Assembly (NCBI GenBank): GCA_963576565.1 | Contig: OY755042.1 | Span: forward strand, 107,871,314 to 107,935,313 | Source of the DNA: Aspidapion aeneum | Taxonomy: Eukaryota > Arthropoda > Insecta > Coleoptera > Brentidae | Direction: 5' to 3' | DNA length: 64,000 bases | Part shown: positions 46,782 through 58,844 of the stretch, one piece after another | Numbering within the stretch: the stretch's first letter is position 1 | Layout: every line of letters starts with the position of its first letter | Notes under the pieces: model-generated | The model's database searches: none | What the model was told of the DNA's origin: nothing | The model's input: the letters and a program-made list of their open reading frames with translations, nothing else | Made by a program: the position numbers and the translations under genes

Positions 46782-47573
46782 CGAGGGGTCATCAGCTTTC
46801 AACAGTACTGTACAAATTTCACAACAGGACGTGACAGTACCACGACAGGACCCAACAGTACGCGACAGGACCCAACAGTACTCAACAGTACTCGACAGGA
46901 CCCGACAGGACCCAACAGTACCCAACAGGACCCAACAGTACTCGACAGTACACGACAGGACCCAACAGGACTCGACAGTACTCAACAGGACCCAACAGTA
47001 CTCAACAGTACTCGACAGGACCCAACAGTAGCCAACAAGACCCAACAGGACCCAACAGGACCCAACAGTATTCGACAGTACACGACAGGACCCAACAGTA
47101 CACGACAGTACTCAACAGGACCCGACAGGACCCAACAGTACACGACAGTACTCGACAGGACCCAACAGGACCCAACAGGACCACGACAGTACCTGACAGG
47201 ACCCAACAGGACCCAACAGTATTCGACAGTACACGACAGGACCCAACAGTACACGACAGTACTCAACAGGACCCGACAGGACCCAACAGTACACGACAGT
47301 ACTCGACAGGACCCAACAGGACCCAACAGTACTCAACAAGACTCAACAGTACTCAACAGGAGCCGACAGGACCCAACAGTACTCGACAGGACCCAACAGT
47401 ACCCAACAGGACCCAACAGTACTCGACAGGACCCAACAGTACTCGACAGTACACGACAGGATCCAACAGGACCCAACAGGACCCAACAGTACTCAACAGG
47501 ACCCAACAGTACACGACAGGACCCAAGTCCTGTTGGACGCTGTACAAAATTTTAGTGTGCCGATGACCCCTCG
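46782..47573. mobile_element. hAT-like element with a 10-bp minisatellite core, 8-bp TSD
   Basis: The ends CGAGGGGTCATCAGC and GCCGATGACCCCTCG are inverted. Perfect TSD TATGAGGC lies at 46774-46781 and 47574-47581. Between short unique flanks (TACTGTACAAATTTCACAAC and TGGACGCTGTACAAAATTTT) the interior is about 72 copies of a 10-bp NNYRACAGKA unit such as ACTCGACAGG and ACCCAACAGT. ORFs with QQYSTV or VGSCRVLL repeats are artefacts. Confidence 0.85.
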
Positions 47574-47836
47574 TATGAGGCCCAATAAAAAAACAAAAAA
47601 TATATATTTCTTTGTAATTTGTGACGCCAGTAAAACAGTCTGACAATTTGTAAGAACTAGATCTTCTTTCTCTTTTAAGTTCGGAAATATCGATATTTAT
47701 GTAACATTATCTATATTTTATCAATATCTTATACCTTCAATATCGATCAAAGTCAAAAATATCGATAATCGAAGCCTTACTATCGATATTTTACCAATAT
47801 CGTTTTTTATTTGCCACCCTAACATGAAATATGGAG

Positions 47837-49164
47837 CAGGGTTGCCAGATTTTTCAAATTAAAAAGCGGGACAAGTAATTACGTAAACACAAAAATTTAA
47901 AATAGATACTAAAAATTTACATCGATTCTTACATAAAGCTGGAGTGTTTTAGGAACCAGATGGTGTGTTTATTTATTTGCGTTTCCAAAAATACATTCAA
48001 TAATTTAATTTTAAAATTTAAATGTTATACCTACCTATTTAAATTTAGGGAGTTTTTTTTTTAATTGAAGAGGTAAAAAACTTTTAAATTAAGTTGAAAC
48101 ACAACTTCCATTGTCTTCATTATATTTCGATGATCAAAATTCCATGCATAATAAAATATACCTAGGTATCATCTGTAATTTCTTTTAAAGTGATTTGTGA
48201 CTTTTAATTTAAATAAACAGATATGAACCAACACATAAGATAAGTATGTACAGATAACAAATATCCGCCCTAAAATGAGAAAGTAACTTAAACGAAAACG
48301 TAATACATTCATTGTTTTTTTTTAAATAAAATTTATAAGGTACCTATATACAGTGTGTCCACGTAAGTTGGCGGCATATGGGAAACTTTTTTATTATTAG
48401 CTTTACGAAAAAAAGTTATTCTTCATAAAAAGTTCTGCATGGTCCAAAACCTAAAATGCAACCATCAGATGTTAAATTTTTTCAGTCATATTACGAGGTT
48501 TGTCAAAAAATGTGATTTTTGCTCCAGAGTAAAGTACCTTTCTTTTTGACAATATCGAAAATTGTTATAAAGAAAAGATGTTTAGAATTAAAAGTAGCTT
48601 TCAAATATTCAACATTGTTTATTTACATTAAAAAATATTTTTTTCTACATTTTCTGCGATTACGTTGGAAATTTAAGTTTGCACATGAAAGCATAATTAA
48701 TCTAGGATGCAAATAATAATAATGTAAATAAACAATGTTAGATATTTGAAAGCTATTTTTAATTCTAAACATCTTTTCTTTATAACAATTTTCGATATTG
48801 TCAAAAAGAAAGGTACTTTACTCAAGAGCAAAAATCACATTTTTTGACAAACCTCGTAATATGATGAAAAAATTTAACATCTGATGGTTGCATTTTAGGT
48901 TTTGGACCATGCAGAACTTTTTATGAAGAATAACTTTTTTTCGTAAAGCTAATAATAAAAAAGTTTCCCATATGCCGCCAACTTACGTGGACACACTGTA
49001 TAAGAATATATAGAGAGGTAAAAAAATAGGACAGAAATGAAAAATAGCGGGAAAATCGGGACAATTTGCATAAAAAGCGGGACTTTAATAGGATTTAAAA
49101 AAAGCGGGACCAAACTAAAAAAAGCGGGACCGTCCCCCCTACGGCGGGACGTCTGGCAACCCTG
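47837..49164. mobile_element. hAT-like element (CAGGGTTGCCAGA ends), 8-bp TSD
   Basis: Ends CAGGGTTGCCAGA and TCTGGCAACCCTG are perfect inverted repeats. TSD ATATGGAG lies at 47829-47836 and 49165-49172. No transposase is present. It contains the foldback at 48351-48998. Confidence 0.9.
48351..48998. mobile_element. 648-bp foldback (CAGTGTGTCCACG ends), TA-flanked
   Basis: Near-perfect inverted arms start CAGTGTGTCCACGTAAGTTG and end with its complement. TA flanks both sides (48349-48350 and 48999-49000). A second copy lies at 62906-63510. It is nested in the hAT-like element above. Confidence 0.85.
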
Positions 49165-49644
49165 ATATGGAGAAATCATATAAGAGAGGAAAGAAATTGG
49201 ACCCTTAACAAAATATCAAAGGCATATAATAGAAGATGAATTATTTTTTATTGATTACTAAAACTATGCAACTAATAGTAACCTTGCCCATGGCAGTATT
49301 TGCCGAGATTTTACCACATCGATTAACACTAATTTTTAATTAATATTAACCTAGACAAATTATGTAATTGAAAAAATCTGGAGCAATTAAGATTTTTTGG
49401 TAAAATAAAACATATGGACCAGTATATAAATTAAAAACATGTACCGCCCCAAGCACATTTTTCTACGAATGAAAATTTTTAAACAAATATATGAACGTAT
49501 CATACAGTGCTGTTCAGAAAAATTAATAATCATATGATCAAAAAGAAGACAATTTGCAACCTGTTGTTGTTTTCCATTAGGTCTTAGGTGCGAATGATGA
49601 AAAAGGGATAAAAAGTAAAAAAATCGGGATAGAAACTGATATAC

Positions 49645-50511
49645 TACTACTACTATGTCGGTTTAGAACCTTCTTCTACGTTGTCCGATGCCTATTCTCC
49701 ACCTCCTTCGATCCTGACAAACATCTTGTGTCAGGTTTTTTAAACTCATTGATCTTTGGATTGACTCTTGTCATTCTAGTTTAGGACACCCTCTTTTTCT
49801 GCGTTTGGTTGCCATTCTAGAATCTGCTTTGGTAATCTTTCGTCGTTCATCCGTTGTACATAGTTGTCTTTTAGTGATGTCCTCAGTTATGCTTTCCTCG
49901 ATTCCCATTCTTTTTTTATGGTTTTATTTCTTATGTGATCTGTTCTAGATATTCTCATTGATCTTCATATTGCATCCATTTCGACACTTTCCATTTTTGT
50001 TTTGTATTTTTCTGTTACGAGACAAGTCTCTATTCCATACAACAGCGTACTTTTCACGATTGTTTAATATGTTAAATTTTACATTCTTTTTTATCTCTCT
50101 GCTCCATAAAATACTGTTAAGACATCCAATAACCTTTTTGGTTTTACTATTCTTTTTTCCAGTTCTTTACAGTCTATTCCTGTCTTATCAAATGTGACAC
50201 CCAAGTATACATACTCATTGTATGGAGATATTGTTTGTTCATTGTCTAGTTCTAACTCACTGGATTCGTTTCCAATACATAAGTATTGTCTCTTGTCCAC
50301 GTTCACTGTTAATCCCCACTTTTGGTATTCTTTCGTTAACTTTCTCATCATATACTCCATGTCTTTATCATTAGCTACAATTAGTTGGTCGTCAGCAAAC
50401 TCTAGTGTGTATATAGTAAATCGGTCGTTAAGTTGTATTCCCATGTCGTGCACTTTACGTTTCCAGTTTTTTAGAGCTACTGCGATATATATTTTAAAAA
50501 CAGTCGAAGAG
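49645..50511 (-). mobile_element. 5'-truncated RTE-like LINE with 10-bp TSD
   Basis: Minus-strand frames encode GIQLNDRFTIYTLEFADDQL, QKWGLTVNVDKRQYLCIG and a C-terminal RRKRGCPKLE tail, that is, the FADD-box half of a non-LTR reverse transcriptase plus the usual C-terminus. TSD ACTGATATAC lies at 49635-49644 and 50512-50521. The 3' tail is (TAG)n-like. Several frame breaks make it inactive. Confidence 0.8.
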
Positions 50512-50524
50512 ACTGATATACGGA

Positions 50525-51235
50525 TGAAAACTAATAATCTGGATAAAAAGTGACATAGAAACAGATCTCAAGTAACAATTTTAACAAAAACGTAAAAACC
50601 CATAAAAAAATAGCCGATTATTCCTTGATAAAAGTATAATTTTATTCCTTGGTATATTATATATTATACTATTTTACACGATAATAGTCACGAAAAATTT
50701 TGATTATTTAATTTTTTTATGGCTTTCGACATCATGACTGCAGTTGACGTTTTGATTGTTTTTAATAATATTCTAAATTAGAATCCGCCTTCCTATTAAA
50801 ATTTTATAACTAATCAGATCAGATGAGATCAAAAACCAGAAGGCATAAAGATTAGATTTATTTTTAATTATAATATAATCAGTGGTGTAGAATTTTTTTT
50901 TGTTAACAGTCCAGTCCTTTATTTTGCTAGGGATAATTTAGTCGTTTGATCAAGCCATACATACTTGATGAAGAAACAATTCGCCGCCGGTCGATTCACC
51001 GCGGGACAATTCGCCGCAAGATTTTTTTTTAAATTTCTATTTTAATGTTTGGTGTGTAGTCCTAAACAAATTAAAATAATATATTTTTATTTTTTTTTGT
51101 TTTTTTTATTTACTAGTTTTTAAAAAAACAGCTTTTTAAAAAAGCATTATTAAAAAAAAATTAAAAATAATTTTTTTTGTTTTTTTTTATAAATTTGTTT
51201 TATGGAAAACTACCTACTTATTGAAAAAGCATTTT
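50525..51235. other. AT-rich spacer with a CGCCGC-element fragment
   Basis: At 50978-51025 the motif CAATTCGCCGCCGG and its variants match the element at 36832-37665. The rest is A/T-rich low-complexity sequence. Confidence 0.5.
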
Positions 51236-51239
51236 TTGT

Positions 51240-52335
51240 CTTAAACAAGTAATTGAGAAAAGGAGCATCAGAAATATAGAGACTCATGTTACCTTTGTGG
51301 ACCTACACAAAGCATATTATGATACCGTGCCAGTAGAAAAATTATGGACAGTGTTAGAGCAGACTAATATCAATCATACATACATAAAAGCGATAAAAAA
51401 ACTATAAAAAGGGTCAAAATCTAAAATTAAAATTGGAAATCGACTTTCAAAAGAATTCCTGGTAACAAAAGGCTGAAGACAGGGATGTTGTATCTCTTCA
51501 ACTCTTTTTAAAATATATATCGCAGTAGCTCTAAAAACCTGGAAACGTAAAGTTCTCGGCATGGGAATACAACTTAACGACCGATTTCCCATATACACAT
51601 TACAGTTTGCTGACGACCAAGTAATTGTAGCTAATGATAAAGAACACATGGATATGATGAGAAAGTTAATGGAAGAATACCAAAAGTGGGGATTAACAGT
51701 GAACGTGGACAAGACACAGTACTTATGTATTGGAAACGAATCCAGTGAGTTAGAACTGGACAATGGACAAGTAATATCTCCATGCAACGAGTGTCACATT
51801 TGATAAGAAAGGAACAGACTGTAAAAAACCGGAAAAAAGAATAGTAAAAGCAAAAAAGGTTATTGGATGTCTTAACAGTATTTTATAGACCAGAGAGATA
51901 AAAAAGAATGTAAAATTTAACATATATGAAACAATGGTGAAAAGTACGCTGTTGTATGGAATAGAGACTTGTCGTGTAACAGAAAAATACAAAACAAAAA
52001 TGAAAAGTGTCGAAATTGATGCAATAAGAAGATTAATGAGAATATCTAGAACAGATCACATAAGAAATGAGATCATAAAAGAAAGAATGGGAATCCAGGG
52101 AAGCATAACGCATGACACCACAAAAAGGTAACTGATATGGTACGGTCATGTACAACGGATGAACTACCAAAGATTACCAAAGCAGGTCCTAGAATGGCAA
52201 CCAACAGGGCGCAGAAAAAGAAGGCGTCCTAAACTAGAATGGCAACAGTCAATTCAAAGATCAATGAGTCAAAAAAATCTGTCAGAAGATGATTGTCAGA
52301 ATCGAAAGAGGTGGAGAATAGGCATCGGACAACAA
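51240..52335 (+). pseudogene. RTE-like reverse transcriptase fragment
   Basis: The plus strand encodes VTFVDLHKAYYDTVP, then a stop-interrupted KG*RQGCCIS, then YTLQFADDQVIVANDKEHMD and QKWGLTVNVDKTQYLCIGNE, ending with WQPTGRRKRRRPKLEW. These are reverse transcriptase motifs in order, with the catalytic FADD intact but stops and frameshifts around them. It is the same family as 17403-17748 and 49645-50511. The 3' end is cut where the THAP element begins. Confidence 0.75.
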
Positions 52336-53434
52336 TTTTTGACGCTAAAACGCTCATTTCTAGCATGTCGTTGCAATGACGTCACAGCGCAGTAAATTTG
52401 CGGACAGATACACGGCATTCAAGTGTTTATTTGTTTTTGGTCTGTGTTTTTACTGTTTTTTATGTAAAAAAATGTCCTATAAGTGGTGTGTAGTGCCTTA
52501 GTGTTCGAATACTAGCATAAAAACACCTGAAAAACTATTTATTCATGTGCCTACAGCAGTAAAAGAACGGAAAAAGTGGCTAGAACTTGCTTGAAGAGAC
52601 CCAAGGGCCTTATCTAATACATCTTCAGTTTACATTTGTGAAGATCACTTTGATGTGAGTATAACTAAATTGTTCCTATTAATTTTTCTCACGTTGTCTA
52701 TAATATATATAACTATTTCGTAAATGACGATTAAATTTTTGAGGTTATGTTTATTACATGGGGTGAACAACTATACTAGGCAGAAAGGTGTACAAATTTT
52801 TAGGCGGTGCTAGGCAGTTATTAGGCAGGACTAGGGAGTACCTCTAAATGCAGAGGCAGTGCACATGCAGGCTAAATATAGGACAGAGCAGTGCATATGC
52901 AAGACCAGGCAGTGCATAGGCAGGACTAGGCAGTACCTACGCAGGACTATGCAGTACTTCAAGTAATGTATTTTTAACGTTTCTAAATTCCGCAGAACAA
53001 AAATCACTCTTGTTGGCAAAAATGGCCTGCCACCATAAAGGAATTCAGCATTGGCAAGTTGGAGCTTATCGGCTTTGGAGAATCTGTTTTGCATTGAAAA
53101 TGTTTTTTATAAGCAACACACAAAATAAAATCTAATTTAGGACGATAATTCGCACTTTAAACCAAAGCAAATATTACCTTCCATAAGAAAATAACACAGC
53201 AAATAGGTTCGTTCGAGGCGTTTACTGTTTTATGACGTCACTCGCAGCTGATTGGTAGACCGCCTGTTTTGAATCACGTGGCTAATTGTTTTAATTCAAT
53301 GAATTTATTTACTTAAAAGGACTATGAATTTGAGAAAAAATTAAACAAAAAAGTTTGTTTTTAGCATTCCCAAGACCTAAAGAGATATCTAAAAATAAAT
53401 ATATATTTATTTTTTACTACTGTCAAACACTCTA
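52336..53434 (+). mobile_element. THAP-domain DNA transposon derivative, copy 2
   Basis: It is homologous to 41773-43034 but lacks the first ~130 bases and an internal ~250-bp stretch. The right end ACTGTCAAACACTCTAT matches copy 1. It has the same TAGGCAGTGC micro-repeats at about 52800-52960. Confidence 0.65.
52472..52654 (+). pseudogene. THAP zinc-finger exon, copy 2 (broken)
   Basis: It reads MSYKWCVVP, then a TAG stop, then CSNTSIKTPEKLFIHVP and KERKKWLELA, then one frameshift before RDPRALSNTSSVYICEDHFD and a GTGAGT donor. All THAP zinc ligands (C-x4-C ... C-x2-H) are present here, unlike in copy 1, but the stop and the frameshift block translation. Confidence 0.75.
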
Positions 53435-53809
53435 TGCCCTGACTACCTACATAATTTTGAATAAACAACAATAAAAAACTTTTTTCTTGCTCTGCCTCGT
53501 ATTTAGTATCACAATCAAGAACATTATTTATTTGTATGCAATAACAATATAAAAATTGGAGCAACATACTGCGCGTGGTTTTATTTTGGTCATTTAATTG
53601 CTCAATTTCTAAAAATCAATCACTTCTACGGCTCTCAAAAAAGATTAATAAATTATAACGTATCACATTTTTAATACCCAACAATAATAGGCAGTTAGTG
53701 AATGGACGAATTTTGGTGGGTACCACCCTGGAGGCAATTTTATAGGGGGTATTAAAAAATATATAACATATCAAGAAGGCAGGTACTAAATTGTGTAATT
53801 AACATTATG

Positions 53810-53817
53810 TATAAAAG
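53810..53817 (+). promoter_or_regulatory. TATA box of the second RR-2 gene
   Basis: TATAAAAG lies 73 bases upstream of the distal start codon (53890), the same arrangement as in RR-2 gene 1. Confidence 0.65.
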
Positions 53818-53889
53818 ACGAGATTAATTTTTTTTTACGTTAGACAAGTTTGGCATTTCACTCATAGTGTTCGTATAGATTTTTTCAAC

Positions 53890-56588
53890 ATGATTTCAAA
53901 GGTAAGCAAAAAAATGTATGGGATACATTATACAGGGTGTTATCTAAATAATGCACCACACTTTAGGAGATGGAAGGAAAGGTCACACGGTAAAAAATTT
54001 TGTCTGGAATTAAAACACGTTCTTTTCTTGAATAAATTGTTTTACATTAAAACAATTTGTTTTGAATTAAAATATTTCTTTTTAGTTCAACGCAACGTTT
54101 AATTTTGAAATGAGACTTTATTTTTCTTCTTTAATTGTTTTGTTTTAGCAAATTGTCTTCATATAAGTAATATTTTGCTTCAAGAGAAAAATATTAATTC
54201 AGTTCTAATTTATAATAAAACAATTTCTGTTTCACATTAAAATAATAGGCAAGACGGGGAAAATGTGCTCTACAATAAAGGTAATAATTGAAAGTTATAA
54301 TTATTTTAGTTATATTACTTTATCACCAAAAATTTTTTTCCAATCTTTTTTTTATTTTTAAATGTAGTGCTAAATTTAATAATTTGTTTAATTAAGTAGT
54401 AAGGAGCCTGTAGATATGAACAAAAAATTATTTTTTTTAAATTTAAAACAAGAACTCATTCTTACAAAAATTTACAAATAGATACCTATTATTGCCATCG
54501 AAGAAATAATGTTATTTCTTCGATGCTATTGCAAAGGTTATACTGTATTTCCCTAACCCATGAGTTTTTGAAAAAAAAATATTTATAATTTGTTATGTTT
54601 AAGATTTACATTTTTTCACCCACTCCTCAAACTTGACAAATGATGTAAGTTTGAAACAGAAACCTTTTGACCAAAAGTTATTTGAACTTTTTCTCTACCT
54701 TACTTCACTTTACCCCGCAAAGCTTGGTGCATCATTTACATTACATCCTGTATATAAGAAAAAGAGTTTCCTTTGACTCATCGTTATTTTTTACAAGATG
54801 CGGTCTATGAGGATTACTTTTTTGTTCAGAGGCAAGGAAAAATTTTTAGAAAATTTGCTAAACAGGTTGTTTTAAATTCTATGTTAAAGGATATAAAAAA
54901 AAAATCTCATCTCCAATGCGTTTTCAGGCTATGAAAGGTTCTTAAAAAGCAGGAATTTTTTAACGGGGTCTAAAACTCTTTAATTTATTAAAATTTTATT
55001 TTGCTGTAATTTAATGCTTTATAGTTTTTTTTAAATAAATATCTAATTCTCAAATTAAATTCTACCTGGAAATTTTAATTAAGATAATATATAAAGTTGG
55101 TAGTTTTTAGGAAATGACCCTCTTTTATTTAATTTTTTTAAAATAGTCAAATTTAATTTCAAATTACGTTTTACACTTATTTTATTTTTATTATATTTAT
55201 TTAATTTTGTTTATTTTATATTTTATTTTTTATATAGCAAGTTAAATATTTTTTAAAATAGAAAATTCAGAAATAAATTTTTAAAAAATTACTTTTTAAA
55301 AAGGGCGAATCTACGGGGGGCAGGGAACCCAGGCCTCTCCAACCAAGTTAATAATAATATTTCGTCCACTTACCACTGTTTGACTTCGGGTTTATTTGCC
55401 TCGTTCAATAAACAAATAGCCCACTACTTTCAAAGCCTCAGATCCGTCATTACTTATAAAGCTAATAAAGACTAAACATAATAAAATGTATTTTGAAAGA
55501 AATTTGACGCTGTTTGAAAACATTTAAGAAAATAAGGTATATTTTATAAAAAATACCATTGCAATCAAGTCGACCAATATAAAAGTACCCAAAATAACCG
55601 AATTTTAGAAATGCCCAATCATAGGGAATTGCGCGATCTTCGATAAAAGTTTGCCCTCTTCCAGACTGAAACTATTCAAAATAGTTATCCCTACAAGGTT
55701 TATTTTTAATTCTTATTTTATTTTCAGATTCTCACTCTCACAGCCCTCGTGGTATCAACCATGGCTCAGCCTGCGGATCACCATGGAGCCACATCTTTCG
55801 CCCACTTCAACCACAACCACAACTCAGTGCAGCACATTCAATCTGCTCCCCAAGCCTACCATCAAAAATCCGCTCCTCAGCAATATCATGTAGCCACAGC
55901 TCAGCAGCCACAAGTGTATCATGTCCAACAACCACAAGTTTATCACGCACAGCAACCACCAGTTTATCAAACTCAACAACATCACGCACAACAACAACAG
56001 GTTTATCACGCACAACAACCACAAGTTTATCACGCACAACAGCAAGTTTATCAGGCTCAACAACCTCAATCATATCATGTGCAACAGCCCCAAGTTTACC
56101 ACGCTGCGCCAGCTAAACTTGTGCTTCCCGTTGTAAACAAAATTGCCGCTCCAGTTTACGAGACCCAAGCTTACTCTGCGCCTAGCTATCCCAAAGCTTA
56201 CGCTGCTCCAGTTGCTAAACTAGCTTTACCGGCTTTTAACGTAGCTAAAGTTGGGCAATATGCTCAGGCTCCAGCACATTATCAAGAAGAGAAATACCCC
56301 GATGCTCATCCGAAATACGAATACGCGTACCTAATTGAAGACAAACACACTGGGGACTTCCATTCCCAACAGGAACAGCGAGACGGAGATCATGTTTCTG
56401 GACAGTACTCGCTTCATGAAGCTGATGGTACTATCAGGATTGTTAAGTACTTTGATGAAGGACACGGGTTCAATGCTGTTGTGGAGAGGCAAGGACATCC
56501 CACTGAGGCTCCACAACAATACAAGAAAGTCGTGGTTCCCGTGGCGAAATTAGCAGTGTCTGCTCCTCAGTACGAACACCATTATTAA
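53890..56588 (+). CDS. RR-2 cuticular protein 2 (CPR family, Gln/His/Tyr-rich)
   Basis: Secreted chitin-binding cuticle protein. Exons 53890-53901 (MISK) and 55728-56588 join in phase 0 (AAG|GTAAGC, TTTCAG|ATTCTC), giving 290 residues. The signal peptide is ILTLTALVVSTMAQP. The N-terminal half contains about ten QQP-x-VYHAQ-like repeats (YHAQQPQVYHAQ), unusual against its two neighbours and likely prone to length variation. The Ala/Pro/Tyr region follows. The RR-2 domain at about residues 185-255 reads YEYAYLIEDKHTGDFHSQQE, RDGDHVSGQYSLHEADGT and GHGFNAVVERQGH. A polyadenylation signal ATTAAA is at 56737-56742. Two decayed copies of its 3' end follow in tandem. Confidence 0.92.
53990..54258. 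mobile_element. MITE family M, copy 3, in the intron of RR-2 gene 2
   Basis: Reverse orientation, starting CACGGTAAAAAATTTTGTCT and ending near AATAGGCAAGAC where it is truncated. It preserves the segment that is split by the hAT at 6863-8022. Confidence 0.65.
54260..55727. other. Remainder of RR-2 gene 2 intron, AT-rich
   Basis: No coding sequence was found. A repeat related to ACAGGGTGTTATCTAAATAATG (53934) and its partner near 54721 (CATTTACATTACATCCTGTA) may delimit an older element around the start of the intron. Confidence 0.4.
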
Positions 56589-56759
56589 TTAGGTTTTTGA
56601 TGTTGGAATCTTGAATATTTAATTCTGCGTTATGTTATTAGGTATCCTCAAAGATATGACTGGCTGTATATATTGTTTTTTTAGTTATATTTTTTATAAT
56701 CTATTTTATCTTTTGTATATATTTTTCGTTTAGTTTATTAAACGCATACATTTAAAATT

Positions 56760-57346
56760 AACTCCTTTTTGAATTTCTTTACACATCACCAAAATACAAT
56801 TACAAATTTATCACGCTTAACAAAATCATGTCTATCTTATTGCCAACAGCTTCAAGGGTATAACACTGCGACTACCAAATTTGCCGCTTCAGTTTACGTA
56901 GCGTAAGCGTAATCTGCTGCGTAATCTAGTTTTTCCAAAGCTTACTTTGCTTTAATTGGTAAACTAGCTTTACCATCTTTTAACGTAGCTAAAGTTCCTG
57001 CTCCAGTTGCGCATAACGCTCTAGCTTTAGCGTATTATCAAGAAGAAAAATACCCTGATGCTCATATAAAATACCAACACGCGTACCTAATTAAAGACAA
57101 ACACACTGGGGACTTCCATTCCCAACAGGAACAGCGAGACGGAGATCATATTTCTGGACAGTACTCGCTACATGAAGCTGATGGTACTATCAGGATTGTC
57201 AAGTACTTTGATGAAGGACACGGGTTCAATGCTGTTGTGGAGAGGCAAGGACATCCCACTGAGGCTCCACAACAGTACAAGAAAGTCGTGGTTCCTGTAG
57301 CAAAACTAGCTGTCTCTGCTCCTCAGTACGAACACAATTATTAATT
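56760..57346 (+). pseudogene. Tandem RR-2 pseudogene 1 (3' part of gene 2)
   Basis: It lacks promoter, signal peptide and first exon. The upstream half (matching the repeat and Ala/Pro region) has several in-frame stops, e.g. in GTAGCGTAAGCGTAATCTGC near 56900. From about 56950 the frame is open to TAA 57344-57346 and encodes a complete RR-2 domain (DKHTGDFHSQQEQRDGDHIS) almost identical to gene 2. The 3' UTR is also shared. The mix of decayed 5' and well-preserved RR-2 parts suggests gene conversion. Confidence 0.75.
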
Positions 57347-57529
57347 AGGTTTTTGATGTTTGAATCTTGAATATTTAATTCTGCGTTATGTTATTAGGTA
57401 TCCTCAAAGATATGACTGGCTGTACATATTGTTTTTTTAGTTATATTTTTTATAATCTATTTTGTCTTTTGTATATATTTTTCGTTTAGTTTAATAAACG
57501 CATACATTTAAAATTACCTCCTTTTTGCA

Positions 57530-58050
57530 TTTCTTTAAACATTACCAAAATACAATTACAAATTTATCACGCTTAACAACATCATGTCTATCTTATTCCC
57601 AACAGCTTCAAGGGTATAACACTGCGACTACCAAATTTGCCGCTTCAGTTTACGTAGCGCATGCGTAATCTGCTGCGTAATCTAGTTTTTCCAAAGCTTA
57701 CTTTGCTTTAATTGGTAAACTAGCTTTACCATCTTTTAACGTAGCTAAAGTTCCTGCTCCAGTTGCACATAACGCTCTAGCTTTAGCGTATTATCAAGAA
57801 GAAAAATACCCCGATGCTCATATAAAATACGAACACGCGTAACTAATTGAAGACAAGCACACTGGTGACTCCCATTCCCAACAAGAAGAGGAGATCATGT
57901 TTCTTGACAGTACTCGCTTCATGAAGCTGATGGTACTAGTGTTGAGTAGAGGCAAGGACATGCCACCGTGGCTCCGAAAGTCGTGGTTTCCTTAGTAAAA
58001 TTAGCTGTGTCTGCTCCTCAGGACGAACATATTGTTAACTTGGTTTCTGA
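57530..58050 (+). pseudogene. Tandem RR-2 pseudogene 2, more decayed
   Basis: It has the same unit boundaries as pseudogene 1, including the shared upstream TCACGCTTAACAACATCATG stretch. It carries a stop right after GAACACGCG, and deletions that remove part of QQEQRDGD and the segment between GTACT and GTTGAG. It cannot encode the domain. Confidence 0.75.
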
Positions 58051-58054
58051 TGTT

Positions 58055-58840
58055 ATATTCCTAACGGACTGTTCAGGTTGGCTAGTCGGCGATTGCCGAC
58101 GGCCCTTGGCCCGAAGGGGCCTTAAAAACTATAATTCGGGGCCTTCAAAAAGTGGTTTGTGTTTGGTGACTAGAAGGAATGCCAAAAAGAGGGGGCAGAT
58201 TATATTTGGGGCTTCTTAAAAACCGTTGGTATCTTCCACTGGACCTTTTTAATTTTGGTTATCGGATTTAAAAAAAAATAAGGCAGCCGGGGGGCCGGCC
58301 TTCATACTTAAAATAAAGCTTATAATCTTCAGTTCCAGTAAATAAATAACCAATGCGTAAGCAGTAATTTTTTACCAAATGTAATTTTTTTTCACAAAAA
58401 TTTACACTTATTAAGCTTAAAAAAATTTTTAGACAAAAATGACTTTATTTTTCAAAAATTTTATATTATATTTACATAATAATGGCAAACTTCAGACCAG
58501 ACTTATTACAAACACAACTTTTTCTGGGTATTACGCCACTAGTAAGGAAAAATTATTTAAAAAAATTAAAAAACCAAAAAAAAAAAAAAAAGTTGTGTTT
58601 GTAAAATGAATCCGCCACAAACATATAGATTTTATTTACAGACTTATTACCTCCTTGACTCATCCTAGTGCCGTAATTGGGGAAGTGCGACCTTCTGAGT
58701 CAAGACCAAAATGGCCAAACTTTAAAAAGTTATATTTTGAAAACTATACAGTTTATCAACAAAAGCACCGAGTGGCATTATGGTAGGGCAATAGAGATGC
58801 GAAAAAACCATTGGTATAGAAGTCAATGGAAAAAACCAAT
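58055..58840. other. Spacer between pseudogenes and the minisatellite element
   Basis: No gene recognised. A GCCGGGGGGCCGGCC-rich patch near 58285 and poly-A tracts are present, with no clear boundary. Confidence 0.35.
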
Positions 58841-58844
58841 CCCT

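Noticed and set aside
46731..47646. Multiple ORFs with VGSCRVLLSTV or QQYSTV repeats
   Set aside because: They are translations of a 10-bp minisatellite inside a transposable element, with openness due to unit composition.
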